Assembly: GCF_024499015.1 (NCBI RefSeq)
Contig: NZ_CP098605.1
Coordinates: forward strand, 29,727-93,726
Direction: 5' to 3'
Length of the DNA: 64,000 nucleotides
Source of the DNA: Xanthomonas hortorum pv. pelargonii
GTDB taxonomy: Bacteria > Pseudomonadota > Gammaproteobacteria > Xanthomonadales > Xanthomonadaceae
Below the pieces are notes generated by a model. The model worked only from the letters and a program-made list of their open reading frames with translations, had not been told where the DNA came from and did not search any database. This document shows positions 10,194-24,100 of the stretch, piece by piece. Every line of letters starts with the position of its first letter. The stretch's first letter is position 1. The position numbers and the translations under genes were made by a program.

Positions 10194-10603
10194 TGGCGCG
10201 TGGCCTCCACAGCGACCGGCTGCCGCAGGGTCGACAGGATGGTGCATTCCGCCCGCTGCCCGCCGTGGCAACTGGCAATCACCCGTTCCAACTCCCTGGC
10301 CATGCGCTGCAGGTCGGCCATGCGCGCCCGCACGTCGGTCAGATGGCTGCGTGCCAGCCGATCCACGTCCCCGCACGAGAGCTCCTCATCGCCGGCCAGC
10401 TGCAGCAGGCTGCGGACCTCCTCCAGGCTGAAGCCTAGGTCCCGGCCGCGCGCAATGAAGCGCAGCCGCTCGATGTCGGCCGGGCCATAGACCCGGTAGC
10501 CATTGCCCGAGCGCCCCGGGCGCGGCAGCAGGCCGATCCGCTCGTAATAGCGGATCGTCTCCAGGTGGCATCCACTGGCGTCGGCAGCCTCACTGATTTT
10601 CAT
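10190..10603 (-). CDS. MerR-family heavy-metal sensor (CadR/PbrR-like)
   Basis: 137 residues. The winged-helix N-terminus (MKISEAADASGCHLETIRYY) is typical of MerR. Cys77, Cys112 and Cys120 match the metal-binding set of CadR/PbrR-type regulators (Cd/Pb/Zn), and an extra Cys12 is present. It is divergent from the cytochrome c-FTR1 gene, with a MerR-type promoter between them (10615-10645). Its stop overlaps the start of the tyrosine recombinase gene, so any autoregulation would also affect the recombinase and perhaps tnpA. The metal specificity is inferred from cysteine spacing. Confidence 0.88.
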   Translation of the reverse strand: MKISEAADASGCHLETIRYYERIGLLPRPGRSGNGYRVYGPADIERLRFIARGRDLGFSLEEVRSLLQLAGDEELSCGDVDRLARSHLTDVRARMADLQRMARELERVIASCHGGQRAECTILSTLRQPVAVEATRQ

Positions 10604-10614
10604 TCGTAATACAC

Positions 10615-10645
10615 TTGACTCCGTAGTAGCTACGGACTTTACGCT
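10615..10645 (+). promoter_or_regulatory. MerR-type operator/promoter
   Basis: A -35 TTGACT (10615-10620) and a -10 TACGCT (10640-10645) are separated by a long 19-base spacer, as in MerR-regulated promoters. The spacer holds the dyad CCGTAG-TAG-CTACGG (10621-10635). It faces the FTR1/czc side, and the merR start is 12 bases to the left, so one operator can serve both directions. Confidence 0.88.
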
Positions 10646-10693
10646 GAACCCCTATCCGCCGCCACTCCGGCCGCGCCGCTGCGTGTGACGACC

Positions 10694-12649
10694 ATGCCAC
10701 TGCCCATCGCCTTGATTCGCTGCTGCCTGATTGCTTTGCTGCTCGGCTGGGTTCTGCCCGCTTCCGCTCAGGCGGAACCTACCGCAGCAGACTTGCGCCA
10801 AACGTGGCAAATGCTCGATTACATCGCGGTCGACTACCCAGGCGCGGTCCAGGCCGGACGTGGTATTGCTCCCAGCGAATATGCCGAAATGAGCGAGTTT
10901 GCCGGCGCCGTCCGCAGTCAGCTGGCAGCATTGCCCGGTGGCCCGAACCAGCAGGAGCTGACGGCCCAGGCGGATCGGCTCGTCCAGGCGGTGGCAGAGA
11001 AGGCCGACCCCGCGCAAGTGGCAACGCTTGCCCGCGGGCTCGGCACGGCGCTGCTGGCCCGCTACCCGATCGGCGCCATTCCGGCGAGCCCGCCGAAGAC
11101 CTCCCAGGCCGCGTCCATCTACAGCCAGCAGTGCGCGGCCTGTCACGGCCCCACAGGTCACGGGGATGGCCCAGCCGCGCAAGCGTTAAGTCCGCCGCCG
11201 ATCGCGTTCACCGATGCCACTCGCGCAGCGCAGCGCACCCCCTATCCTTGTACGAGGTCATTTCCCAGGGTGTGCCGGGCACCGGCATGGTCAGCTTCTC
11301 TGGGCTGTCAGAAAGTGATCGCTGGGCGCTGGCATTCTATGTGGGCAGCTTGGGGTACTCCTCGCAAGCCAAGGTTCAAGGTGAGGCGTTGTGGCGCACC
11401 AGTAATGAGGCCCATGCACGCATTCCGACGCTCGAAGCACTGACTCGCACGCGGGAAGACGATCTTGCCACCACGATGCCCGCCGATCAGGCAAACGCGA
11501 TCATCGCCTACCTGCGTTCGCAGCCACAGGCTGTCAGCGAAGCGGTAGCAGGAGCCGATCGCTTTGCGGTGGCGCGGCAGCGACTGGCTGCCAGCCAGCG
11601 CGCTTACGCTGCTGAGGACCTGGCCCAGGCCAAAAGCTTGCGCTCTCGTCCTATCTTGATGGTGTAGAGCCCTTTGAGCCGACGCTGGCCACGCGCAATC
11701 CGTCATTGCTGCGAGAGATTGAAACGGCCATGGCAGCCTACCGCGCGCAGCTGGATCAGCATGCCCCGGCGGCTGACGTAGCCGCGCAGACAGCCCAAAT
11801 TGCCCAGCTGTTTGATCGGGCGGAGTTGGCGCTGCAGGACGCCCGAATAGGGGCCAGCACCGCGTTTCTGGGCAGCTTTACCATCCTGGTGCGTGAAGGG
11901 CTGGAGGCGCTGCTGATCGTGATTGGCATCGTGGCGTTCTTGCGTAAAGCCGAGCGATCTGATGTGTTGCCCTATGTGCATGCGGGCTGGATCTGCGCAT
12001 TGTTGGCAGGCGCAGCTACCTGGGCAGTGGCCACCTACTTTGTTGATATCAGCGGTGCGAACAGGGAAGTCACTGAGGGTGTCTCGGCCTTGTTCGCCGC
12101 CGCTGTCCTGCTCAGCGTAGGCATCTGGATGCACCAAAGAGCCTTGCAGGACGGTGGCAGGAGTACCTGCACGCCAAGCTGACGACCGCGCTGACACGGC
12201 GCTCGGCTGTTTTTCTGTTCATGCTGGCCTTTGTCGCGGTGTACCGCGAGGTGTTTGAGACGATCTTGTTCTACATCGCGATGTGGAGCGATCAGGCGTC
12301 CACCGCCATCCTCGCAGGCCTGGTGGCGGGAATCCTGGTATTGGCCGCGGTGGCGTACTGGATGCTGCGCATGAGCAGGCGGCTGCCGATTGGCCGGTTC
12401 TTTTCGATCAGCTCGATTCTCATCGCGGTGATGGCGGTCATCTTGATCGGTAAAGGCGTGGCCGCGTTGCAGGAAGCGGGCTGGATCTCCCAGACACCGC
12501 TCGCGTTGCCGCGCATCGAATGGATCGGCCTGTATCCAACCTGGCAGTCGCTGCTGGCGCAGGTCTTGGTAGGCACTGCCGCCATCGTGGGGTTCCTCGC
12601 CAATGCCCGCTCTGGCGTGAGAAGACCGGCCGACGCAAACAAGCAATGA
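10694..12649 (+). CDS. Cytochrome c-FTR1 iron/metal permease fusion (three apparent frameshifts)
   Basis: Reconstructed at 652 residues. A signal peptide (CCLIALLLGWVLPASAQA) leads into a periplasmic region with a c-type heme site (CAACH at about residue 147). The C-terminal half is an FTR1 permease with both REXXE iron-binding motifs, REGLE and REVFE, in membrane segments. The frame changes near 11237 (C run), 11632 (A run) and 12150; each is repaired by one added base. It is the first gene after the MerR promoter, suggesting metal-induced expression. Cytochrome c-FTR1 fusions are known in proteobacteria. The cargo (Fe2+/3+ or lead/cadmium-linked) is not fixed by sequence. Confidence 0.85.
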
Positions 12650-12673
12650 AACAACACAGCAGAGGACCAGAAC

Positions 12674-13291
12674 ATGAGTGATTGCGGGTGCCACCACGAA
12701 GCCAAGAACAAGGAGGAACGGCGCATCCTCTGGATCGCCTTGGCGCTGAATGCAGCGATGGCCGTGATCGGCGGCATTGCCGGTTGGATTGCCCATTCCA
12801 CCGGGCTGCTGGCCGACGCGCTGGACATGCTGTCTGACGCTACCGCCTATGCCATTGGCCTGGTCGCTATCGGGCGCACGGCGCGATTCAAGGCCAATGC
12901 CGCGTGGGTCAGTGGCAGCGTACTGCTGGTGCTGGGCATAGGCGTACTGGTCGAAGTCGGTCGCCGGGTCATGTACGGCGCCGAGCCGGTCAGCGGTTGG
13001 ATGATCGGTACCGCTCTGGTGTCACTGGCCGTGAATCTGAAAGTTCTCCGTATGCTCTCTCCATTGAAGTCTGGCGAGGTGCATCTGCGGGCGACCTGGC
13101 TGTTCACCCGAGCCGATGTGGTGGCAAACGTCGGGGTAATCCTGGCCGGCGTGTTGGTGTGGTGGCTGGCCAGCCCGTACCCGGATTTCGTGATCGGCGC
13201 CCTGATCGGTCTGTATGTGATCAAGGAATCCTTCGAGATCTTGGGTGATGCGCGGCGGGCACGTGCCGACGCGCGCAAGACGCCTGCATGA
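12674..13291 (+). CDS. Cation diffusion facilitator, transmembrane domain only (CzcD-like)
   Basis: 205 residues with about six membrane helices. The N-terminus (MSDCGCHHE) is Cys/His-rich. Helix 2 carries LLADALDMLSDATAYAIGL and helix 5 carries FTRADVVANVGVILAG, the positions of the CDF metal site, here with Asp/Asn rather than the usual His pair. The protein ends right after helix 6 and lacks the cytoplasmic dimerisation domain. A small gene at 19154 in the same operon resembles that missing domain. It starts 24 bases after the FTR1 gene and overlaps the next gene by ATGA. Confidence 0.85.
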   Translation: MSDCGCHHEAKNKEERRILWIALALNAAMAVIGGIAGWIAHSTGLLADALDMLSDATAYAIGLVAIGRTARFKANAAWVSGSVLLVLGIGVLVEVGRRVMYGAEPVSGWMIGTALVSLAVNLKVLRMLSPLKSGEVHLRATWLFTRADVVANVGVILAGVLVWWLASPYPDFVIGALIGLYVIKESFEILGDARRARADARKTPA

Positions 13292-13644
13292 CAGCGCTTG
13301 GTCGGCTGAGCTTTGGCCTGCGCTGGCTGTTGCTGGCGCACTTGGCCGTGGGCCTTGTGGCACAGCCGTTGCTGGCAGTGGTCGGCGAGCTTCATGCTCA
13401 AACCCACCTGGTCACTACCGACCGCGGCCCGGCAGTGGCGCCGCCAGCTTCCGAGCGTGGCGTAGACGCCGCCCTGCACCGGCTTCAGCAGCTGGTGCTG
13501 TGTTGCAGCCAGGCCGCGCCGGCGCCTGAGATCCTGCTGGCCGTGGCGGACATCGGCCGGCATTTTCCGGTGATCCAAGCCAACACGCGCTCTTATCCGC
13601 ACGAGCATCCGGTCGCGCCTTTCCGGCCTCCGATCGCAGGGTGA
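13288..13644 (+). CDS. CzcI-like small periplasmic protein
   Basis: 118 residues, starting at an ATGA overlap with the CDF gene. A hydrophobic N-terminal segment (WLLLAHLAVGLVAQPLLAVV) is followed by a short periplasmic tail with CC and several His (SYPHEHPV). Position directly before czcC and size match CzcI of czcICBA operons, a poorly understood accessory or regulatory protein. Sequence similarity is weak, so the assignment rests mainly on context. Confidence 0.55.
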   Translation: MTALGRLSFGLRWLLLAHLAVGLVAQPLLAVVGELHAQTHLVTTDRGPAVAPPASERGVDAALHRLQQLVLCCSQAAPAPEILLAVADIGRHFPVIQANTRSYPHEHPVAPFRPPIAG

Positions 13645-13730
13645 TGTCCGCCGGCAGTGCCGGCCCAGCGACCCGCTGCTGCGCGCGGTGGTGATCGTTT
13701 GTTGATATCGAAATCTTTCGGAGTACTTCC

Positions 13731-15003
13731 ATGCATGTGCGATTGGCGGCCTTGGCCGCATGGCTGCTGTTGGGCAGCGCGGCGACGACGGCGGCGGCCG
13801 CTGAGTTGATGACCTTGGACGACGCGTTTGCACGCGTGGCCCAAACCCACCCTGAGCTGCGCTTGGTCGATGCGCGGGCCATCGTGCTCGCTGCCGAGCG
13901 CGACCAGGCCGTACAGCGGCCACCATGGACGTTGGGGGCGGAGGTCGAAAATGCGCTGGGCAGCGGCGCCGCTCGCGGCCTGGACAGCGCCGAGCTGACC
14001 CTGAGCCTGAGCTCGGTGCTGGAGCGCGGCGGCAAGCTCGACGCCCGCCGCACCTTGGCCCAGGGCCGGATTGATGCACTGGCCGTGCAGCGGGAGACCG
14101 GCCGACTGGACCTGCTCGCCGAAACGGCGCAGCGCTACCTGGCCGTGGTCGGTGCCGATCGGCAACGCAAACTGGCGAACATGGATGTCGGTCAGCGCCA
14201 GCGGACCGTGGCGGCCGCCCGGCAGCGCCTACAGGCCGGCGCCTCGCCAGAATCGGTGGTGCTCACCGCCCAAGCTGCACTGGCGCGGGCCGAGCTGACC
14301 CGTGATCGGGCCGAGCAGCAGCGAATCGCCGCTCGTCAGCATCTGGCCGCACTGTGGGGCGAACGTGCTCCCAGCTTCGAGGTGGCTGCGGCCGATCCCA
14401 TGGTCTTGCCGGCGATCGCGTCCATGCAGACGCTGGCCGAGGAGCTGGAGCGGACTCGGAACTGGCGCAGTTTGCCGACGCCCGTCGGATCGCGCAGGCA
14501 CGACTGCAGCTGGCGCGTTCGGCGGCCGCGCCGGACCTGTCCTGGCAGCTGGGTGTGCGTCGCCTGCAGGAGTCCGATGACACCGCGCTGGTGGCCAGCC
14601 TGTCCATGCCGCTGGGCAGCCGCAGCCGTGCACAGCCGGAGATTCGCGCCGGTGAAGCCGAACTGGAGGTGCTGGCAATCGAGCGCGAGGCCAAGGGCTT
14701 GTCGCTGTATTCCACGTTGGTCGAGGCCCATGGCCGCTACACCGTGGCACAGGCCGAGGTGGCACGGTTGCAAGGCGACGTGCTGCCGAAGCTGGCCCGG
14801 GCTGAGCAGGCCGCCGAGCGCGCCTATCGCGCTGGCGCGATCAGCTACCTGGAATGGGCACAGTTGCAGTCCGAATGCACGGCCATGGCCCAGCAGCAGC
14901 TGGACGTGGCGCTCGATGCGCAGCGCGCCCTGATCGAAATTCAACGACTGACCGGCCAGGCGCTTGTCACGCCGCCGGCGGCCGCTTCCACTGGAGAGAC
15001 CCC

Positions 15004-15007
<4 letters not shown>
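13731..15007 (+). CDS. czcC: CzcC-type outer-membrane efflux protein (one apparent frameshift)
   Basis: Reconstructed at 425 residues with a signal peptide (LAALAAWLLLGSAATTAAAA). Long helical repeats typical of TolC/CzcC outer-membrane factors include LMTLDDAFARVAQTHPELR near the start and AERAYRAGAISYLEWAQLQ near the end. The frame breaks near 14465 and is repaired by one base. The stop overlaps czcB (ATGA). It forms the outer-membrane duct of the tripartite heavy-metal pump with CzcB and CzcA. Confidence 0.88.
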
Positions 15008-19432
<4,425 letters not shown>

Positions 19433-19447
19433 TCGCTGTCCGTGGCT

Positions 19448-20545
19448 CTATGCGTCTGCGCTGGCTGGCGCATAGAGCTGATGACCCGGCAGGGCGCACG
19501 CGCCGGCATACACAAAGGCCACGCTTTGCCGCGCCCTGGTGAAAGCCACGTAGTACTTCGGTGGCGCGGTGATACGCGCCGCATCTGCGGTGCGCAGGTA
19601 CTGCGTCAATGGCCCGTTCGGAAAGATGAGGACTCGACTGTAGGTGCGGCCCTTGCACTGCCCAAAGTTCACGGCCGGTAGTCCGTCGCACGCTTGCCGC
19701 CGGTCATGCCGGAGCACGGTGGGGGCAAACTCCTGCATATACGCTGCAACATCCGCTGGAGCGACGAGGTAGATGCCATCGTGCCCGGTGACCTCGCCAT
19801 TGCCTGATTGGGTTCGCGGCATCTGCGGATAGAGCGTGTCCGCCATATCGCACAGGGCCTGGACGCAGCGAAGGCTGATGAGGCGGTGATCCAGCTGGCA
19901 TAAGCCGTCCGCCTCCCAAATCTGAAACAGCGCTGCCAGATTGGGTCCACGATACTGGCTGTGCCTTTGCGCATAGTTGGTGGCATACGTCGCCTGCCGC
20001 GTATCACCCACCAACGTGACGGCGATATGGCTCTTCAACAGCCGCTCGACCAGATCCAAATCAAAGCCGGCCAGGTCCTGAACTTCGTCGATGTAGAGCT
20101 CGTCGTACATGGCCGCCAGGCGTGCGATGACCTGACCTTGGGTCAGCTCATCGCAGCGCACAGCAAAGTCGGCAGCCCGGTCCGAATACATCCGGTTGCC
20201 TGCCAGGTAGTGGCGCGCCACCTGGGTGCGTGGGGCCCGGTTGTTGGTGACACCTTCTACGAACAGGATGGTCTCGATGCGAGGCTCAGGGCACAGTGCC
20301 GCCTGGTACGGGCGGATGCACTGGCGCAGTAGGAAGCCATACCAGCTGTGCAAGGTGACATGCGCGGGGACCGCACCAGCGTGGACCTCAAACGAGCGCC
20401 GGATCTCTTCTAGATTCTCCAGCGTGTAGGTCACAATCGCGATGCGGCGCCCAGGGCGTTCCAGGGCCTGCCGGACCAGCAAGGTGGTCTTGCCCGAGCC
20501 GGCCGCTGAGAGCAGTACCCGGTTAGGTGATGGCACGCTGGACAT
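19448..20545 (-). CDS. gajB: GajB, UvrD-like helicase of a Gabija anti-phage system
   Basis: 365 residues, a short superfamily 1 helicase. Walker A is SAAGSGKTTLLV, motif Ia-like residues are VTYTLENLEEI, Walker B is ELYIDEVQDLAG, motif III is VTLVGDTRQATY and the last motif is YYVAFTRARQSVAFVY. It overlaps the end of gajA by 23 bases in the same orientation. An OLD-family ATPase/TOPRIM gene followed by a small UvrD-like helicase is the Gabija arrangement. It is smaller than the best-studied GajB (just under 500 residues), so the variable 2B region may be reduced. Confidence 0.82.
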   Translation of the reverse strand: MSSVPSPNRVLLSAAGSGKTTLLVRQALERPGRRIAIVTYTLENLEEIRRSFEVHAGAVPAHVTLHSWYGFLLRQCIRPYQAALCPEPRIETILFVEGVTNNRAPRTQVARHYLAGNRMYSDRAADFAVRCDELTQGQVIARLAAMYDELYIDEVQDLAGFDLDLVERLLKSHIAVTLVGDTRQATYATNYAQRHSQYRGPNLAALFQIWEADGLCQLDHRLISLRCVQALCDMADTLYPQMPRTQSGNGEVTGHDGIYLVAPADVAAYMQEFAPTVLRHDRRQACDGLPAVNFGQCKGRTYSRVLIFPNGPLTQYLRTADAARITAPPKYYVAFTRARQSVAFVYAGACALPGHQLYAPASADA

Positions 20546-22103
20546 AGTCCGGGAACCTGATCGAATGCGGGCTGTTGAAGATCGCCAGGGCCGTGTCGGT
20601 CTTATGGCCCTTCATGTACTTGAGCAACGCTACCTCATCGGCAAATGCCTTGCCCAGCACGGTATTGAGCTCGGCCAGCGAATTGGCTTTGATCAGCTGC
20701 TCTTCCAGCGACGGGGCGCTTTCGTCGGAATCGTAATAGATCGCGTTGATGTGCTCGGCATAGCGCTCCTGCACAACGGCGATGTCGCCATCGTTGTCGG
20801 TGATCACCTTGGCCTGAATTCTCAGCCGATCTGCAATCTGCAAGAAGCGCTTGAATGCCAACGACTTGACCGAAATGATGTCTACGCCATGAGCCATCGG
20901 CGCCACGCCGTGGTGGTCGCTGTAGGCACGCTGCACGATCAGCTCATCAGACGGGCCCTCCACCAGGATTGCCTGCTTGGCCAGGATCAGCCGTAGCGTG
21001 TCGTGGCCTGGCAGCTTCATGAAATAGTCGTGTGTATCGCTCGGCAGCTGGTCCAGCTTCATCTGGCCCTGCGCGCTGAACAGGATCACATTGTCCACGC
21101 CCAGCTTGTTCAACACGAAGCTGCTGTGGGTGGCGATGATCACCTGCTGCGCGGTGGAGAGGGTCGCAATCTTGTCGATCAGTTGCGTCATGCTGGAGAA
21201 GGACAGATGGTTCTCTGGCTCTTCGATCAGCAGCACGTGGGCCGCCCCTGCCGCGTGCATGGCCAGCTTCATCTTCACCGCGCTTTGTTCCCCCTTGCCG
21301 GCCTGGGTGAAGGGGAGCTCATCCAGGTACGGAGACAGGCTGGTTTCCCATGTTGAGCGCGGCGATGTATCCACCCCCACCGTCAGCGCTCGGTGGCTGA
21401 TGTCCCCGGTGTGCTCGGTCAGGTAGGCATTGATGGCCGCCACATCGGCTTCTTCGGAGAAACTCTGCCGCATGCGTCGGAAGCTGAGCGACAGCGAGAC
21501 GCGCTGCGCAGGCGTCAGTGCCTGCTCGATGATGCCGGCAATATAGCGATCGGCACCGGACAAGGTCTTGATGCCGTGCGTGTCGATGATGGTCGAGTCG
21601 AACGGAATACTGCGGGCGGTGACGCCATTGTTGGCGAAGGAATACCATCGCACCGTGTAGTACTCCACCGGCAGGCTGACCGCACCCTGGTGCTGCTGCA
21701 GGTAGGCGTTGAACTCCTCGCGGTAGTCGTCGTTGAGCTCGACCAGCAGCCGGATGCCGGCGGTATCTAGGCGCAGGGAGTTGTTGGTGCCGCGTAACGA
21801 CGCCAGCGCGGCATCGCCGCCCAGATAGGCTTCGATGGAGATCCGTGGCGGCGAGGCCGGCGTGCCTGCTGCAAGCGCCGCGAAGTACTCCCGCACCGTC
21901 GGCTGATGGAACAGGTAGGGCGTGAGCTCGTAGGCGAGATTGCGCCCATGCAGCTGGCCGGTGACCACCGCGTGGATGGCCTCCAGCAGAGTGGACTTGC
22001 CGACCTCGTTATCGCCCACCACCAAGTTCATGTGGGCGTTGAGCGGCAGGTCCAGATGGCGAAACGACTTGAAGTTGTCGATGACGATACGTTCGATCGG
22101 CAT
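20523..22103 (-). CDS. gajA: GajA, OLD-family ATPase with TOPRIM nuclease domain (Gabija)
   Basis: 526 residues from the ATG at 22103, which has AAAGGA 8 bases upstream (an earlier ATG lies at 22124). The ABC-type ATPase has Walker A GDNEVGKSTLL, a signature-like GKGEQSAVKMKL, Walker B VLLIEEPENHLS and an H-loop IATHSS. The C-terminal TOPRIM has ILVEGPSDELI and the acidic ITDNDGDIAV. This is the class 2 OLD layout of GajA, a nucleotide-sensing DNA nickase/nuclease that defends against phages with GajB. It is divergent from the KfrA/TnpT-like gene across a 270-bp spacer. Confidence 0.85.
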   Translation of the reverse strand: MPIERIVIDNFKSFRHLDLPLNAHMNLVVGDNEVGKSTLLEAIHAVVTGQLHGRNLAYELTPYLFHQPTVREYFAALAAGTPASPPRISIEAYLGGDAALASLRGTNNSLRLDTAGIRLLVELNDDYREEFNAYLQQHQGAVSLPVEYYTVRWYSFANNGVTARSIPFDSTIIDTHGIKTLSGADRYIAGIIEQALTPAQRVSLSLSFRRMRQSFSEEADVAAINAYLTEHTGDISHRALTVGVDTSPRSTWETSLSPYLDELPFTQAGKGEQSAVKMKLAMHAAGAAHVLLIEEPENHLSFSSMTQLIDKIATLSTAQQVIIATHSSFVLNKLGVDNVILFSAQGQMKLDQLPSDTHDYFMKLPGHDTLRLILAKQAILVEGPSDELIVQRAYSDHHGVAPMAHGVDIISVKSLAFKRFLQIADRLRIQAKVITDNDGDIAVVQERYAEHINAIYYDSDESAPSLEEQLIKANSLAELNTVLGKAFADEVALLKYMKGHKTDTALAIFNSPHSIRFPDYVQRAIT

Positions 22104-22256
22104 GCACAGTCCTTTGATGGCCAACGAGTTCGGTGGCGGCGCCTGCTTGCACCCCGGCTGGCCTCCTTTCCGCTCTGGGCCATACTACCCAGCGATCGCC
22201 GGCCTTGGGCGGTTTCGTACCGTTTTGACGACTTGAAATGGCCGAAACGCCGGTTG

Positions 22257-22375
22257 CGCGGGATAATTCCAGATTATCCCGCGTGAGATCACGGCCCGCA
22301 GCTGGTCCGTCTAACACGTTGAGTAGTACGCAAATACGTGGTATGTAATACGTTACGAAATACGTGGAGTAACGG
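22257..22375 (+). promoter_or_regulatory. res-like palindrome and TACGT repeats upstream of the KfrA/TnpT-like gene
   Basis: An 11-bp perfect inverted repeat, CGCGGGATAAT / ATTATCCCGCG with a 5-base spacer (22257-22283), is followed about 50 bases later by several TACGT/TACGC units (22333-22370) ending at the start codon. The same order (GCGGGATAA palindrome, then TACGT repeats) occurs inside the mini-element at 32662-32765. This points to a resolution site or recombinase-accessory binding site rather than only an autoregulatory operator. Confidence 0.55.
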
Positions 22376-23427
22376 ATGGCAAGGTCCAGGTTGTACAAAA
22401 GCGATGTGCAACGCGCCCGGGACAGTCTCCGGGCCGAAGGCCGAAATCCCTCAGTGGACGCCGTACGCGTGGCACTGGGTAATACTGGGTCTAAAACCAC
22501 CATCCATCGCTACCTCAAGGAGCTGGAAGAGGAGGATGGGCAAGGCCTAGGGGCCAAGATCGCGGTCAGCGACGCCCTGCAGGACCTGGTGGCTCGCCTT
22601 GCCGAGCGGCTGCATGCCGAGGCGGAAACCGTGGTCGCCCAAGCGCAAGATCGATTCCAGGCCGAGCGGCACGAGCGCACCCAAGCCTTGGAACAGGCCC
22701 GGCAGGAGGCAGGCAATCTCAGCGCGCAGCTTCAGCGCACCGAGACGCTGCTTCAGACAGAACGCCAGGCGGGTGAAGCCGCCAAGGGCGAGGTGGCCAG
22801 CCGCACCACCGAACTGGCTCAGCTGGAGGAGCGCATTGCGGGCCTCACGGCACGGCTGGCCGAGCACGAAAGCCACGCGCGTTCCCTGGAGCAGAAGCAC
22901 GAGCATGCCAGGGAAGCCCTTGAGCACTACCGCACCTCGGTCAAAGACCAGCGCGAGCAGGAGCAACGCCGTCACGAGCACCAGGTGCAGGAACTGCAGG
23001 TCGCTCTGCGCCAGGCCAACGAAACGTTGACATCCAAGAACCACGACCTGGTGCAGCTCAACCGGGAGAACGGCCAGTGGCTGGAGCGTCACACCCGATT
23101 GGAAAGGAAGTGGCGCAGCTGCGCCAGACCATCGAGGCGCAACAGGGCGAGCTCGATGCGCTGCGCCTGACAGCGGCCGAATACCAGGCGCTGCAGGTGC
23201 GCTGGGGCCAAGACACTCAGACGTTGGAGGCCGCTCGACAAGAGCTCGCGCAAGTCCGGACCGAGCTGGTCCAGGAGCGCGAACGGCGCGAGCACGCCGA
23301 GACGGAGACGCTGCGCGCCACGGTGCGCCTGAGCACCCTGGAGCCGCTTCTTGCCCAGCTGCAGCCGGCCAGTGCCGGCGGTAAAGGCGCCAAGCGGATC
23401 TCATCGGAAGAGACGCCGGCGCCATAG
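22376..23427 (+). CDS. KfrA-like coiled-coil DNA-binding protein, possible TnpT (one apparent frameshift)
   Basis: Reconstructed at 350 residues. The N-terminal KfrA-type DNA-binding domain (KSDVQRARDSLRAEGRNPS) is followed by a very long Gln/Glu/Arg-rich coiled coil. The frame breaks near 23108 (A run), repaired by one base. Proteins of this layout are plasmid KfrA regulators. TnpT, the accessory factor for tyrosine-recombinase resolution in Tn4651-type transposons, has a comparable layout. The res-like palindrome upstream and the nearby transposon end make TnpT attractive, but the recombinase gene lies 12 kb away. Confidence 0.7.
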
Positions 23428-23429
23428 GC

Positions 23430-23735
23430 TTGCAAGAGAACATCAGGCGCCACGATCGCAAGGAGTTTTGCTACGAGCGTAGTCACCACCACACCCCGGA
23501 AATCTCCCGTGCCGTGCGTCGCTTAACCGATTCCGTCGTGCGCGGCGCAGAGCCGGTGTATCTCGATGTGCAGCCGGAAGCCGATGCGATCGTGCACGAG
23601 TGCTTTCCCAACGTGCAGGCCAAGGTCGCGCGCGACGGTGGTCAGATGCTGTGCGGGTGGCAGCTGTGGGAATGGCCGAACGTGCTGGTCGAGGCAGAAT
23701 TCCATGCCGTGTGGGTCAGTCCCGCAGGGAAATGA
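23430..23735 (+). CDS. Small protein of unknown function
   Basis: About 101 residues if started at TTG 23430; the start is uncertain, and GTG codons further in are possible. The C-terminal half looks genuine: GAEPVYLDVQPEADAIVHEC, then VARDGGQMLCGWQLWEWPNV. It overlaps the next gene (ATGA), implying translational coupling with the SEC-C protein. The middle-to-end pattern resembles short proteins found next to SEC-C domain proteins in mobile elements. Function unknown. Confidence 0.6.
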   Translation: MQENIRRHDRKEFCYERSHHHTPEISRAVRRLTDSVVRGAEPVYLDVQPEADAIVHECFPNVQAKVARDGGQMLCGWQLWEWPNVLVEAEFHAVWVSPAGK

Positions 23736-24097
23736 TCGACATCACGCCAAAGCCCGAAGGCGAGAAGCGCATTCTCTTCGTGCCGGATCCGCGCAGACGC
23801 TACGAGGGCGTGTCGATCGACAACGTCCGCATGCCTCTGCGCGATGACCTGCTGATCAGGCACTTCATCCAGATGTCCGAAGCGATCGTCCAAGTGATAA
23901 ACCGCGGCGAGCGAGCATCTCAGTATGGCGAGGTCAGCGTTCCGGCCAATGAAATCCAGCCTCTTCTGCAGGCTAGGGATTTCCTGGGGCAGTCACTCGG
24001 TGCGGGACTGCGCGAGCATGCACCGTGCCTGTGCGGCAGCGGCAGCAAGTACAAGCGCTGTCATGGCGCACAAGTAGAAGCATTCTTCCGTCATTGA
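23732..24097 (+). CDS. SEC-C motif protein
   Basis: 121 residues. The C-terminus carries a SEC-C zinc-binding motif (CLCGSGSKYKRCHG), like the tail of SecA. The N-terminal two-thirds (LLIRHFIQMSEAIVQVINRG) is of unknown fold. It starts at an ATGA overlap with the preceding small gene and ends four bases before the minus-strand tRNA. SEC-C proteins are common accessory proteins on mobile elements; the role is unknown. Confidence 0.75.
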   Translation: MIDITPKPEGEKRILFVPDPRRRYEGVSIDNVRMPLRDDLLIRHFIQMSEAIVQVINRGERASQYGEVSVPANEIQPLLQARDFLGQSLGAGLREHAPCLCGSGSKYKRCHGAQVEAFFRH

Positions 24098-24100
24098 CGG

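Noticed and set aside
22376..23427. Naming this gene kfrA outright
   Set aside because: It has the KfrA layout, but its place beside a res-like palindrome in a transposon makes a TnpT-type role equally likely, so no gene symbol is given.
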